Assembly: GCA_014381725.1 (NCBI GenBank)
Contig: JACNLC010000050.1
Span: 36,030-100,029, forward strand
Source of the DNA: Fidelibacterota bacterium
Lineage (GTDB): Bacteria > Fidelibacterota > Marinisomatia > SCGC-AAA003-L08 > JACNLC01
Length of the DNA stretch: 64,000 bases
Reading direction: 5' to 3'
Made by a program: the position numbers and the translations under genes. The notes under the pieces were generated by a model. That model saw only the letters and a program-made list of their open reading frames with translations, did no database searches and was not told where the DNA came from. The first letter of the stretch is position 1; every line of letters starts with the position of its first letter. Below, piece after piece: positions 44,335 to 51,966 of this stretch.

Positions 44335-44786
44335 AACCACAGATTACACGGATTTCACTGATTAAATCGTATAAATGCAGTATTATAAAACAAATCTCTC
44401 ATATTCAAGAGAGTTTCTACCAAAATTGATTAGCAATCCAACTTTCAAACCAGTAACTTTGAGATAATTCAAAATTTGTGCTCGCTCAATTTCTGTTACT
44501 TTTTTTTTGGATTTTAATTCAACCACCACTTTCCTATCAATTATCAAATCGCAAATAAATGACTTAACATTGACATTTTTGTAAATCACAGGATATTCAA
44601 CTTGATTTTGAAATGGAATATTTGATTTCTCCAATTCCACACAAAACGCAGATTCGTAAACCGATTCCAAAAAGCCACATCCTAATACTTTATGCACTTC
44701 CATAGCAGAGCCGATTATTTTGTATGTTAGATCTTTATAACATATTTCTTTTTTCAAAATCTGTGTTATCCGTGTAATCTGTGGTT
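44335..44786. mobile_element. Candidate GxxExxY element with 19-bp terminal inverted repeats
   Basis: AACCACAGATTACACGGAT at 44335-44353 is exactly repeated in reverse complement at 44768-44786; with inner bases the similarity extends to about 29 bp per arm. The 452-bp unit contains only the GxxExxY gene. The right arm begins inside the stop codon (TAA) of the upstream PLP-enzyme gene, and the left arm lies just before the hom ribosome-binding site. The element is therefore neatly placed between two operon genes. No obvious target-site duplication is seen. Sequences of this ACAGATTACACGG type recur around GxxExxY genes in my memory, but I could not check that here. Confidence 0.6.
44383..44757 (-). 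CDS. GxxExxY family protein (PD-(D/E)XK nuclease-like)
   Basis: 124 aa of the GxxExxY (PF13366) family. The naming motif is present as GFLESVY (residue about 28-34), and the restriction-endonuclease-like core DLIIDRKVVVELKSKKKV carries the D ... ExK metal site. ILNYLKVTGLKVGLLINFG completes the fold. The function of the family is unknown; the gene lies within a pair of perfect inverted repeats between hom and the Cys/Met PLP-enzyme gene, as if inserted. No ribosome-binding site of note. Confidence 0.88.
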   Translation of the reverse strand: MKKEICYKDLTYKIIGSAMEVHKVLGCGFLESVYESAFCVELEKSNIPFQNQVEYPVIYKNVNVKSFICDLIIDRKVVVELKSKKKVTEIERAQILNYLKVTGLKVGLLINFGRNSLEYERFVL

Positions 44787-46161
44787 AGATAGCATCTAAT
44801 GCCTTTTCAAAGTCGGCGATGATATCTTCCACATTTTCCATTCCAACCGCAATTCTGATTGCATTTGGTTTGAGTGATGCTAATGCTCGTCCTTCTTCAC
44901 CTTGTTGTTGGTGAGTTGAGATTGCATTGAGCGTTGCTACCGTTTTCACTCTACCTAGATCAGTTGCTCGCCAAGTCATTTCCAGACCATCATAGAATTT
45001 TCGAGCATTTACGGAGTCATCATCATTTTCTTCTTTGATTTCAACCAAAAGCATAAATCCATACGCATTTTTATCACTGTCAACGAGTTTCATATATTTT
45101 TTTGCTAAATCGTGAGCGTGATAACTTTCTAATCCAGGATAAAAAACTCTATCAACTTTTGGATGTTTCTCCAACCATTTTGAAACAGTCATTGCAGTTT
45201 CGCTCATTTGAGCCATTCTAGAACGAAGTGTTCGCATATCGTTTAAAGTCAAAATTGCCCCCATTGGATGTAAACCAGGACCATTATCACGATACGGCCA
45301 TAGTTTTGCCCAAATTGCGAAATCTGCTTTCATTTCATCAGAGCCAACTTTACTCACAATATTTTTCCGTGCAGTCATTAATCCAACGATTGTTGTGCCG
45401 TTGGTTGCCATTACTTTTGTAGCAGATTGAACGACAATATCCGCACCAAATTCTAACGGTCTAGTAAGTGCAGGAGATGCACAAGTTGCATCAATAATAA
45501 GTGGAATTCCATTTTCGTGTGCTAAGTCAGCAACTTTTTCGATATCGAAAATATCTACAGTTGGATTAGATGGAAATTCACCATACACAAATCGTGTGTT
45601 CTCATCAATGAGTGATGCCCATTCGTTCAAGTCAGTAGGATTTTTTACCCACCTAACTTCAATGCCTTGCTCTTCTCGTCTGCGAATCCAAAATTGTTGG
45701 AACGAGCCACCATATACTTTAGCAGATGCTACAAAGTTCATTGGACCTAATTTATCATCGATTACTAAAAATGGATCAGTGGCAGTTTTGATTGCACTCA
45801 TTCCGCTTGCAGTTGCGCAACAAGATGCTTCAATATCTGTTCCGTAAGTTTCTAAAAGTGCAGTGGTTTCTTCTAAGAAAAAGTTTGATGGGTTAGCAAT
45901 TCTTGAATAACACCAGTTTGGCATTTGATATGACAATCCTGCTTCCATTTCGGCAGAGTTTTCATAAGCCTGAGCCGTTGATAAGTAAGTTGGCTCCATT
46001 ATCGAACCTCCATTACTTTCAAGTGCAGTTTGCAAATCATAAAGCCCGTGAACGGCTACAGTATCAAATTTTCGTGTTTTTGCGATTTTTATTTTTTTGC
46101 TTCGTTCTGCAGTCATTTGCTGACCGACTTTAATCCAATGTTGTAAATCTCTTTTTGACAT
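44785..46161 (-). CDS. Cys/Met metabolism PLP enzyme (O-acylhomoserine sulfhydrylase or methionine gamma-lyase type)
   Basis: About 459 aa, from the ATG at 46161 behind AAAAGGGGACAAT. It has the PLP-binding lysine in VVQSATKVMATNGTTIVG and the conserved PLIIDATCASP block. The N-terminus up to about residue 60 is longer than in E. coli MetB. Members of this family use homoserine derivatives to make (homo)cysteine or methionine precursors, or degrade them; the operon position before homoserine dehydrogenase favours a role in methionine synthesis. YSRIANPSNFFLEETTALLE matches the family's YSR-NP motif. Confidence 0.85.
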   Translation of the reverse strand: MSKRDLQHWIKVGQQMTAERSKKIKIAKTRKFDTVAVHGLYDLQTALESNGGSIMEPTYLSTAQAYENSAEMEAGLSYQMPNWCYSRIANPSNFFLEETTALLETYGTDIEASCCATASGMSAIKTATDPFLVIDDKLGPMNFVASAKVYGGSFQQFWIRRREEQGIEVRWVKNPTDLNEWASLIDENTRFVYGEFPSNPTVDIFDIEKVADLAHENGIPLIIDATCASPALTRPLEFGADIVVQSATKVMATNGTTIVGLMTARKNIVSKVGSDEMKADFAIWAKLWPYRDNGPGLHPMGAILTLNDMRTLRSRMAQMSETAMTVSKWLEKHPKVDRVFYPGLESYHAHDLAKKYMKLVDSDKNAYGFMLLVEIKEENDDDSVNARKFYDGLEMTWRATDLGRVKTVATLNAISTHQQQGEEGRALASLKPNAIRIAVGMENVEDIIADFEKALDAI

Positions 46162-46309
46162 ATTGTCCCCTTTTAACAAAATTAAGTATTTATCTTATGT
46201 CAAAATTTAATACTGGCAGTTGGTTTGTTTCTAATATAATATTTTGTTATTCTGGCAATTATCAGAATATTAATAAGATACTTCGTTTGTATAGAATATT
46301 ATGTTTGGG

Positions 46310-46666
46310 TTATTTTTGTGGCTTGCGAGTTGTTACGATTGTGCTTATACCACCCCTAGAATGAAAATTGCCAATTACTTCAATTTTTCTTGGTGAACTT
46401 GCTTTGTAAAAATCATCCATAATTCTGTTAGTTACTTCTTCGTGAAAAATCCCAATGTTGCGAAATTTTACGATATAAAGTTTTAGAGACTTTAATTCTA
46501 CAATGTGTTTGTCTGGTATATAATTAATGCTAATTTCAGCGAAGTCAGGAAGACCCGTTTTTGGGCAAACGCAGTTAAATTCAGGTATAGACACTTTTAC
46601 TTCGTAATCTCTGTCTGGATATTGGTTTTCTACAATTTCTAAATCTTTATAAGTTGGATTATTCAT
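46310..46666 (-). CDS. queF: NADPH-dependent 7-cyano-7-deazaguanine reductase
   Basis: 118 aa, the small (type I) QueF. Reduces preQ0 to preQ1 in queuosine synthesis. The catalytic cysteine is in FNCVCPKTGLPDFA, with the following aspartate/acid block. ELKSLKLYIVKFRN and FHEE supply the NADPH- and substrate-binding parts, and FHSRGGIST is the end motif. No preQ1 riboswitch is visible upstream; the space before the start holds the terminator of the next gene. Confidence 0.94.
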   Translation of the reverse strand: MNNPTYKDLEIVENQYPDRDYEVKVSIPEFNCVCPKTGLPDFAEISINYIPDKHIVELKSLKLYIVKFRNIGIFHEEVTNRIMDDFYKASSPRKIEVIGNFHSRGGISTIVTTRKPQK

Positions 46667-46696
46667 TTTTCTTAGTTGAATATTATGTTATATAAA

Positions 46697-46723
46697 AAAA
46701 TGGCGCCAATGACGCCATTTTCA
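46697..46723 (-). terminator. Terminator of the small secreted-protein gene
   Basis: AAAATGGCG / CGCCATTTT stem with loop CCAATGA and flanking A- and T-runs, 17 bases past the stop codon of the minus-strand gene at 46740-47009. Confidence 0.88.
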
Positions 46724-46739
46724 ATTGTCCTAATAAATT

Positions 46740-47009
46740 CTATCTACCTTTTTTAGGAGGTCGAACTTTTCTTCTTCGTTTATGAGATCTTTTTTTCATA
46801 ACCTCATCAGTTAATACCCCATAATTTGAAGAATTATGATCACCACTATCTATAAACTGAACTCCAGCATTACTGCTGAAAACTAAACAAACACTAAATT
46901 GTTCCGGCGCAGTTGTTTGAGATGATGTTTTTGCTGTTGCCGAAAACCCTATAGCAAAAAATATCATCGAGATTACAATGTATTTCAACCCTTTTTTCAT
47001 AATAAGCAT
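46740..47009 (-). CDS. Small secreted protein with very basic C-terminus
   Basis: 89 aa. Export signal about MKKGLKYIVISMIFFAIGFSATA; then a short Ser/Asn-rich segment and a strikingly basic tail (KKRSHKRRRKVRPPKKGR). AAAGGAGG eight bases before the ATG at 47009 supports that start; a second ATG three codons later could also be used. Such tails bind nucleic acid, lipid A or other polyanions. No family is recognised. It lies downstream of two phased GTAAC boxes (47075-47096). Confidence 0.65.
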   Translation of the reverse strand: MLIMKKGLKYIVISMIFFAIGFSATAKTSSQTTAPEQFSVCLVFSSNAGVQFIDSGDHNSSNYGVLTDEVMKKRSHKRRRKVRPPKKGR

Positions 47010-47074
47010 ACCTTTCCCCTCCTTTAACGCCTAGAGTAATATACAAGATAAAGCTTATATGAAAAACTACAAAT

Positions 47075-47096
47075 TTGTAACAATTTGTAACAACCC
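47075..47096 (-). promoter_or_regulatory. Phased GTAAC direct repeats upstream of the basic secreted protein
   Basis: TTGTAACAATTTGTAACAACCC contains GTAAC-N5-GTAAC, the same spacing and near-identical flanks (TTGTAACARTTTGTAACA) as the site at 5817-5834. It lies about 65-87 bp upstream of the gene's start, directly next to the ssb stop codon, where an activator box would sit. The OmpR-family regulator at 49089-49784 is a candidate binder (inference). Confidence 0.4.
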
Positions 47097-47510
47097 TTAA
47101 AAAGGTAGGTCTTCTTCTCCTTTTTCTGCACCTGGTTCAGAGACCGTCGTTGGTTTTTCCTCGGATGATTCACCCTTCCATTCAAGGGGTGTTATAGTAT
47201 CACAAATAATTTCTGTGGTTTTTCGTGGATTGTCATCTTTGTCTTTCCAAGATCGCGTTCTTAGGCGCCCTTCAATATAAACAAGTTGACCCTTTTGAAT
47301 ATACTTAGTTACGAAATCCGCTGATTTATTCCATGCAGTAAGATTATGCCATTCGGTATGTTCTTGTTTTTGATTATCTGCATTAACCCATGTTTCGTTT
47401 GTTGCCAATGAAAAACTGGCAGTTGAAGAACCGCTAGGTGTAAATCTGCCTTCTGGTTTATTTCCTATGCGACCAACTAATTGGACTTTGTTTACGCTAC
47501 TTCGTTGCAT
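47097..47510 (-). CDS. ssb: Single-stranded DNA-binding protein
   Basis: 137 aa. OB-fold with MQRSSVNKVQLVGRIGNKPEGRFTPSG, TEWHNLTAWNKSADFVTKYIQKGQLVYIEGRL and RTRSWKDKDDNPRKTTEIICDTI; the acidic C-terminal tip EEDLPF, which binds replication and repair partners, is intact. It coats single-stranded DNA during replication. AGGAGATAAT lies before the ATG. The region 47511-47743 is not coding. Confidence 0.95.
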   Translation of the reverse strand: MQRSSVNKVQLVGRIGNKPEGRFTPSGSSTASFSLATNETWVNADNQKQEHTEWHNLTAWNKSADFVTKYIQKGQLVYIEGRLRTRSWKDKDDNPRKTTEIICDTITPLEWKGESSEEKPTTVSEPGAEKGEEDLPF

Positions 47511-47743
47511 ATTATCTCCTTTTTGTTATTAGCTGTTTACTTTTGGCGTTTTAAAAAATTCGTACAAGCTTGGACGGCTGAATTGAATATAAAAAACGCT
47601 AAGTAAGATAGCAATAACTAGGTTCTATCTGCAAGTAAATTATTTTGAAGGAATGTCAACTGGACTGAGAAACCTATGTTCAAAACTTAATATATCACAT
47701 CGCGAACGATGTAAAATTAATGCTAAATTAGGAGAAATCTAAA

Positions 47744-49033
47744 TTAAATTGACAGCGGTGTGGTTGGAAAACAAAGGGTAAATACGGACCATTCTCCTTG
47801 CTTACTCTCTATCTTTAACATCCCTCCATGAGCTTCAGTGATTTTTTTTGTAATAGAAAGCCCTAATCCAAAACCCCTTATTTTTTTATCTTTATGTATT
47901 TCTCGTCTATAAAATGGCTCGGTAATTTTTTTAATATCGTATTTTGAAACACCCTTACCAAAATCTTTTACTGATATTTCTAAATATTTTTCAGAGGTGA
48001 GTATGCTTATTTCAACTGGCTGGTTTTTCCCGCCATATTTTAGTGCATTGTCTATTAAATTTCTAAGAGCTAAACGAATTTTAGTTTCGTCCAAATGGAT
48101 TGTTAAATCCAAAGGTTTTCCAGTAATTAGAATATTATTTTGAGAATTTGGAAACATTGCAACTACTTTAGCCAAAAGATTATCAATATTAATTTCTACA
48201 AGCTCTAAATTTGAATATGGGGTAGATAATTTATCGGATAATAAAATATTAGAAATGATATCATCTATGAATGCAATTTCAATTTTCAATTTTTGTGTAT
48301 TTTTATGTTCTGGTAGCATTTCTGACAATAATCGCATACGAGCTAAAGGTGATCTAAGTTCATGACTTATATCAGATAACAAAAGTTGTTTCTTTTCCAA
48401 TAAATCCCTTATTTCAGCGATCATTCTATTTATAGTTTTTGATAGACTTGCAAGTTCGTCTTCACCAATAATAGGAATTTCAGAATCTAAATCTCCTTTC
48501 TCTAATGCTGTTACTCTTTTACGCATAAGATATACAGGTTTCAAATATCGTCTAAAAACAAGATACAGGATAATCATGAAAACCAAATTCATAATAGCTG
48601 CAGGGAAAAACCGTATCCACAAATCTGATTTCGGAGTGTAGTCAATGGCAAGATAATAGTGGTATGGTTCGTTATCAATATACGCTGCGGTGTAACTTCC
48701 TATTTCACCAAAAGAAACATAGCGTGAAATATCAATATCATACATTTCTCCAAGAAACTCACTATCAGAGAAACTTGTATAATCTAATCTTTCTGGGAAA
48801 AAATCCTTAGGATAGTTCCAAAAAAAGGAAGAATCCGTATGAATAATGCACATCATTTTTAGATTAATTAAATCTTCTTTTATTTTTATAGTATCAGGAG
48901 GGATTTCCCAAGATGACACCATTTTGGAATAATAATAGTATTCGTGAGCATCTAATATCGTATCTTGTTCCTGATAGGAAAATGCAACAACCCAGTAAAT
49001 TACGGATATTAGTAAAATTGAAAAAGAGACCAC
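47744..49033 (-). CDS. Sensor histidine kinase (CpxA-like)
   Basis: 429 aa. A transmembrane helix at the start (SFSILLISVIYWVVAFSY), a periplasmic sensor of about 125 residues, a second helix (FFPAAIMNLVFMIILYLVFRRYL), HAMP, the His box LLSDISHELRSPLARMRLLSEML, and the ATPase boxes (ALRNLIDNALKYGG, VKDFGKGVSKYDIKKITEPF, GFGLGLSITKKI). The GTG at 49033 is assigned by the track. The frame is open back to 49093, encoding KIRIPFLQLFKERLFVRIGTI, a plausible cytoplasmic start with only an ATT as initiator. The upstream gene is its response regulator. Confidence 0.9.
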   Translation of the reverse strand: MVSFSILLISVIYWVVAFSYQEQDTILDAHEYYYYSKMVSSWEIPPDTIKIKEDLINLKMMCIIHTDSSFFWNYPKDFFPERLDYTSFSDSEFLGEMYDIDISRYVSFGEIGSYTAAYIDNEPYHYYLAIDYTPKSDLWIRFFPAAIMNLVFMIILYLVFRRYLKPVYLMRKRVTALEKGDLDSEIPIIGEDELASLSKTINRMIAEIRDLLEKKQLLLSDISHELRSPLARMRLLSEMLPEHKNTQKLKIEIAFIDDIISNILLSDKLSTPYSNLELVEINIDNLLAKVVAMFPNSQNNILITGKPLDLTIHLDETKIRLALRNLIDNALKYGGKNQPVEISILTSEKYLEISVKDFGKGVSKYDIKKITEPFYRREIHKDKKIRGFGLGLSITKKITEAHGGMLKIESKQGEWSVFTLCFPTTPLSI

Positions 49034-49088
49034 AATAGTACCTATTCGTACAAATAGTCTTTCTTTAAATAATTGTAGAAATGGGATT

Positions 49089-49784
49089 CTAATTTTTATG
49101 TGTTCCTACAAATTTGTAACCAATGCCATGGATAGTTTTAATTAGTTCTACTGCTTTAGAAACTTTATTTAATTTTGTTCTCATTCGACTTATTAAAACA
49201 TCAACTGATCTATCAAATGCTTGCCAGTGAATACCTCGAATGCTCTCAACTAAAAATTCACGATTTAGAACTTCTCCGGCGTGTTCAGCAAGCAAAACAA
49301 GTGCTTCTATTTCTGTTGTTGATAATTGTACAAGTTCTCTCTTATATGTAACTTCCTGCCGAAGTTTATCAATTACCAAACCTTCAGTAAATTCAAGAAT
49401 ATCTAACATAGAATCTGGAGCTTTGCTTCTTCGTAATATCGATTGAATTCTAGCTAATAGTTCTCGTGGTTCGAATGGTTTTGGCATGTAATCATCTGCA
49501 CCAAGCTCCAACCCAACTATTCTGTCGGACACATCACCTTTTGCTGTTAACATAACTACAGGGATAGCAGAAGATTCTCTGATTTTTCTTAAAACTTGAA
49601 AGCCATCCATTCCAGGCATCATCACATCAAGCACAACTAAGTCAACATCATTCTTATCTAAATATTCCAAACCCTTCTCGGGTAAATGTTTAGAGATCAC
49701 CTCATAATTGAACGATACTAAAAATTCTTCTATGAGTTCAGTTAGTTGTTCATCGTCATCTATAATTAATATTATCTGTGACAT
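49089..49784 (-). CDS. OmpR-family response regulator
   Basis: 231 aa. Receiver domain with DDDEQ acidic pair, the phospho-acceptor in LVVLDVMMPGMDG, the switch Thr (VMLTAKG) and Lys (KPF). Winged-helix DNA-binding domain (RQEVTYKRELVQLSTTEIEALVLLAEHAGEVLNREFLVESIRG, SRMRTKLNKV). It pairs with the kinase gene immediately downstream. The two GTAAC-N5-GTAAC boxes in this window have the form expected of its class. It lies between dnaA and its kinase. Confidence 0.93.
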   Translation of the reverse strand: MSQIILIIDDDEQLTELIEEFLVSFNYEVISKHLPEKGLEYLDKNDVDLVVLDVMMPGMDGFQVLRKIRESSAIPVVMLTAKGDVSDRIVGLELGADDYMPKPFEPRELLARIQSILRRSKAPDSMLDILEFTEGLVIDKLRQEVTYKRELVQLSTTEIEALVLLAEHAGEVLNREFLVESIRGIHWQAFDRSVDVLISRMRTKLNKVSKAVELIKTIHGIGYKFVGTHKN

Positions 49785-49813
49785 TTTATCCCCTTGATTA
49801 TAATCAACACAAT

Positions 49814-51172
49814 TTAGTTTATTAACCTACCGGGAGGAGATAGCTCTTTTTTCATTTTTTCTATTTGGTTACTAAATTTCGTATCACCACTTATTTTTTT
49901 CTCGATAGTTCGACATGCATGAATTACAGTAGAGTGATCTCTACCACCAAGATGCATCCCAATATTAAATAGTGAAGAACCAGTTAATTCTCTTGATAAA
50001 TACATTGCAGTTTGTCTTGCAAAGGCGACTTCCATTTTTCTACCTTTTCCAACAAGTTGGCGTTCAGTTACTTGCATTTCCTTGCTTACAAATTTTACAA
50101 CATGGTCAATTGTAACTTCTGCAAAAGCAGCTTTCCCTAAAATATCTTTGAGTACTCGCTGAGTAAGAGACATATTTATATCTTCTCGCCTAAGCGATGA
50201 ATATGCCAAAATTCTTATCAAAGCTCCTTCAAGTTCTCGAATATTTCCCTTTATACCCGAGGCAATATATTCTATTATTTCAAATGGAATTTCTAAATTA
50301 TCCGATTCTGCTTTTCCCATAAGTATTGCAATTCTTGTCTCCAAATCTGGTGGTTGGATATCAACAAATAGTCCAGACTTAAACCTAGAAACAAGACGAT
50401 CTTTTAATCCAACAAGTTCGTCCGGATGCCTATCAGAAGTTAATACAATTTGTTTTCCTCGTTGATATAAATCATTGAACAAGTGAAAGAATTGTTCTTG
50501 AGTTTGTCCCTTTTTTTGGAAGAATTGCACATCATCTAAAAGCAAAACATCTACATTTCTATAAGCAGATGAAAATTCAGGCGATTTGTTTGATTGAATT
50601 GCTCTAATAAAATCCAACATAAATTTTTCACTTGTAAAATAAACAACTCGTGTTGTTGGATTTTGATAAATAGAAAAATTTCCTATTGCTTGTAGCAAAT
50701 GTGTTTTTCCAAGTCCCGTATCACTATAAATCAATAATGGATTATAAGGTGTTTGTCCGGGGTTTTCTGCAACTGACATAGCAGCCGCTTTTGCAAATTG
50801 ATTTCCCTTGCCTTCAATAAAGTGGTCAAATGTGTATTTTCCGTTTAACTGTGTTCTTTTTTGATAACCTTGAGGAATTGGTTTTTCCTTGGGTAAAAGC
50901 GAAGGAATATCATCAGAAGATTTTTTACTAACAACAACACTATAATTTATTATTAGTGGATGCTTGGCAAATTCCTTAACTGCAGCGTCAATTAAATGAC
51001 GATATTTAGATTCTAACCATTCATAGTGAAATTGGTTTGGAACCTGTAAAATAATTTCCTCTTGATTTATTGTAGAAATTGTTACACCAGCAAACCATGT
51101 TTGATATGCTTGTTCAGGAATTCGATCCCGAATATAGTTCAAACAATTTCCCCAAAATTGATCTTTATCCAA
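49814..51172 (-). CDS. dnaA: Chromosomal replication initiator DnaA
   Basis: 452 aa, full length: domain I (FWGNCLNYIRDRIPEQAYQTWFAGV), Walker A SDTGLGKTHL (the first Gly of GDTGLGKT is Ser), Walker B VLLLDDVQFF and the C-terminal DnaA-box-binding helix signature GGRDHSTVIHACRTIE. It opens the origin of replication. It is followed by a two-component system instead of the usual dnaN, and preceded by an AT-rich intergenic region with two DnaA boxes. Confidence 0.96.
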   Translation of the reverse strand: MDKDQFWGNCLNYIRDRIPEQAYQTWFAGVTISTINQEEIILQVPNQFHYEWLESKYRHLIDAAVKEFAKHPLIINYSVVVSKKSSDDIPSLLPKEKPIPQGYQKRTQLNGKYTFDHFIEGKGNQFAKAAAMSVAENPGQTPYNPLLIYSDTGLGKTHLLQAIGNFSIYQNPTTRVVYFTSEKFMLDFIRAIQSNKSPEFSSAYRNVDVLLLDDVQFFQKKGQTQEQFFHLFNDLYQRGKQIVLTSDRHPDELVGLKDRLVSRFKSGLFVDIQPPDLETRIAILMGKAESDNLEIPFEIIEYIASGIKGNIRELEGALIRILAYSSLRREDINMSLTQRVLKDILGKAAFAEVTIDHVVKFVSKEMQVTERQLVGKGRKMEVAFARQTAMYLSRELTGSSLFNIGMHLGGRDHSTVIHACRTIEKKISGDTKFSNQIEKMKKELSPPGRLIN

Positions 51173-51211
51173 CAGATACCTGCAATTTATTAATTCTCGT
51201 GATAATTATAA

Positions 51212-51231
51212 TTATTCACAATTTATACACA
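51212..51231 (+). promoter_or_regulatory. Two tandem DnaA boxes upstream of dnaA (possible origin or autoregulatory site)
   Basis: TTATTCACA (51212-51220) and TTATACACA (51223-51231) both match the DnaA box TTATNCACA exactly, in the same direction, 11 bp centre to centre. They lie in an AT-rich stretch 40-59 bases upstream of dnaA. Two boxes are few for a complete oriC, but the location is typical; autoregulation of dnaA is an equally good reading. Confidence 0.6.
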
Positions 51232-51314
51232 TTTGTAGTAAAACACCTATCAAACTTCGGAAATTAATCTCTAACTAAGCAAGTTGAAATATGTGCTTGA
51301 ACAATTTTATTGTG

Positions 51315-51956
51315 TTAATCTAACATCTGCACAATATCGTTTACAGAATTTGCAATTATTGAGTCAGTATTTTCTAGTTTCTTGCGAGAATGATGACCAG
51401 ATGGAATTAGCACACATTTAACTTTCATCTTTTCAGCAACCTCAAAATCATGAACCGTATCTCCAACTAACAACACTTCGTTAGGCTCTTGCGGAAGAGT
51501 TTCTATTAGCTTTAAACCATTTTCTGTTTTACTGTGAGCATAATGGTTATCTAAACCAATAATATGTTCAAAATACTTATCAATTTGAAAATCTTTAAGT
51601 AATTTTTCTAATGAACTCTGTTTTTGTGCTGAAAGAATAGATTGTGAAATCCCTTTTTCTTTAATTGTGTTGAATACTTTTTTAGCGCCTTCTTGTAGAT
51701 CAAGTTTATGGCTATTTTTGTAATACTCGTTTATAAATTCTGTTCCTACAATTGTAAATGGCTCTTTTTTAAAATCGAAGCCGAGCAGTTCGTAGTATTT
51801 AATTACAGGGAAATCGAAAACCTCTTGATATCTTGCAGAAGTAAGTTCAGGCATTTGCCTGCGTTGAAGAACTTTATTCATTGATTGAACACATAACCAA
51901 GCATCGTCTAATAATGTTCCGTTCCAGTCCCAAATAATTTGTTTTATTGATTTCAT
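51315..51956 (-). CDS. HAD-superfamily hydrolase (phosphoglycolate phosphatase-like)
   Basis: 213 aa. Motif I is WDWNGTLLDD (Asn in place of the second Asp of DxDGT, as in a sub-group of phosphoglycolate phosphatase-like enzymes), motif II SILSAQ, motif III around K/ENG and motif IV VLLVGDTVHDFEVA. A small cap domain with FDFPVIKYYELLGFDFKKE is present. It acts on a small phosphoester in the cytoplasm. It is 10 bases downstream of the DUF4139 gene. Confidence 0.85.
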   Translation of the reverse strand: MKSIKQIIWDWNGTLLDDAWLCVQSMNKVLQRRQMPELTSARYQEVFDFPVIKYYELLGFDFKKEPFTIVGTEFINEYYKNSHKLDLQEGAKKVFNTIKEKGISQSILSAQKQSSLEKLLKDFQIDKYFEHIIGLDNHYAHSKTENGLKLIETLPQEPNEVLLVGDTVHDFEVAEKMKVKCVLIPSGHHSRKKLENTDSIIANSVNDIVQMLD

Positions 51957-51966
51957 AGTTTAATTT

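Noticed and set aside
46667-46739. preQ1 riboswitch in front of queF
   Set aside because: The short gap contains only the terminator of the preceding gene; no preQ1 aptamer-like sequence is visible.
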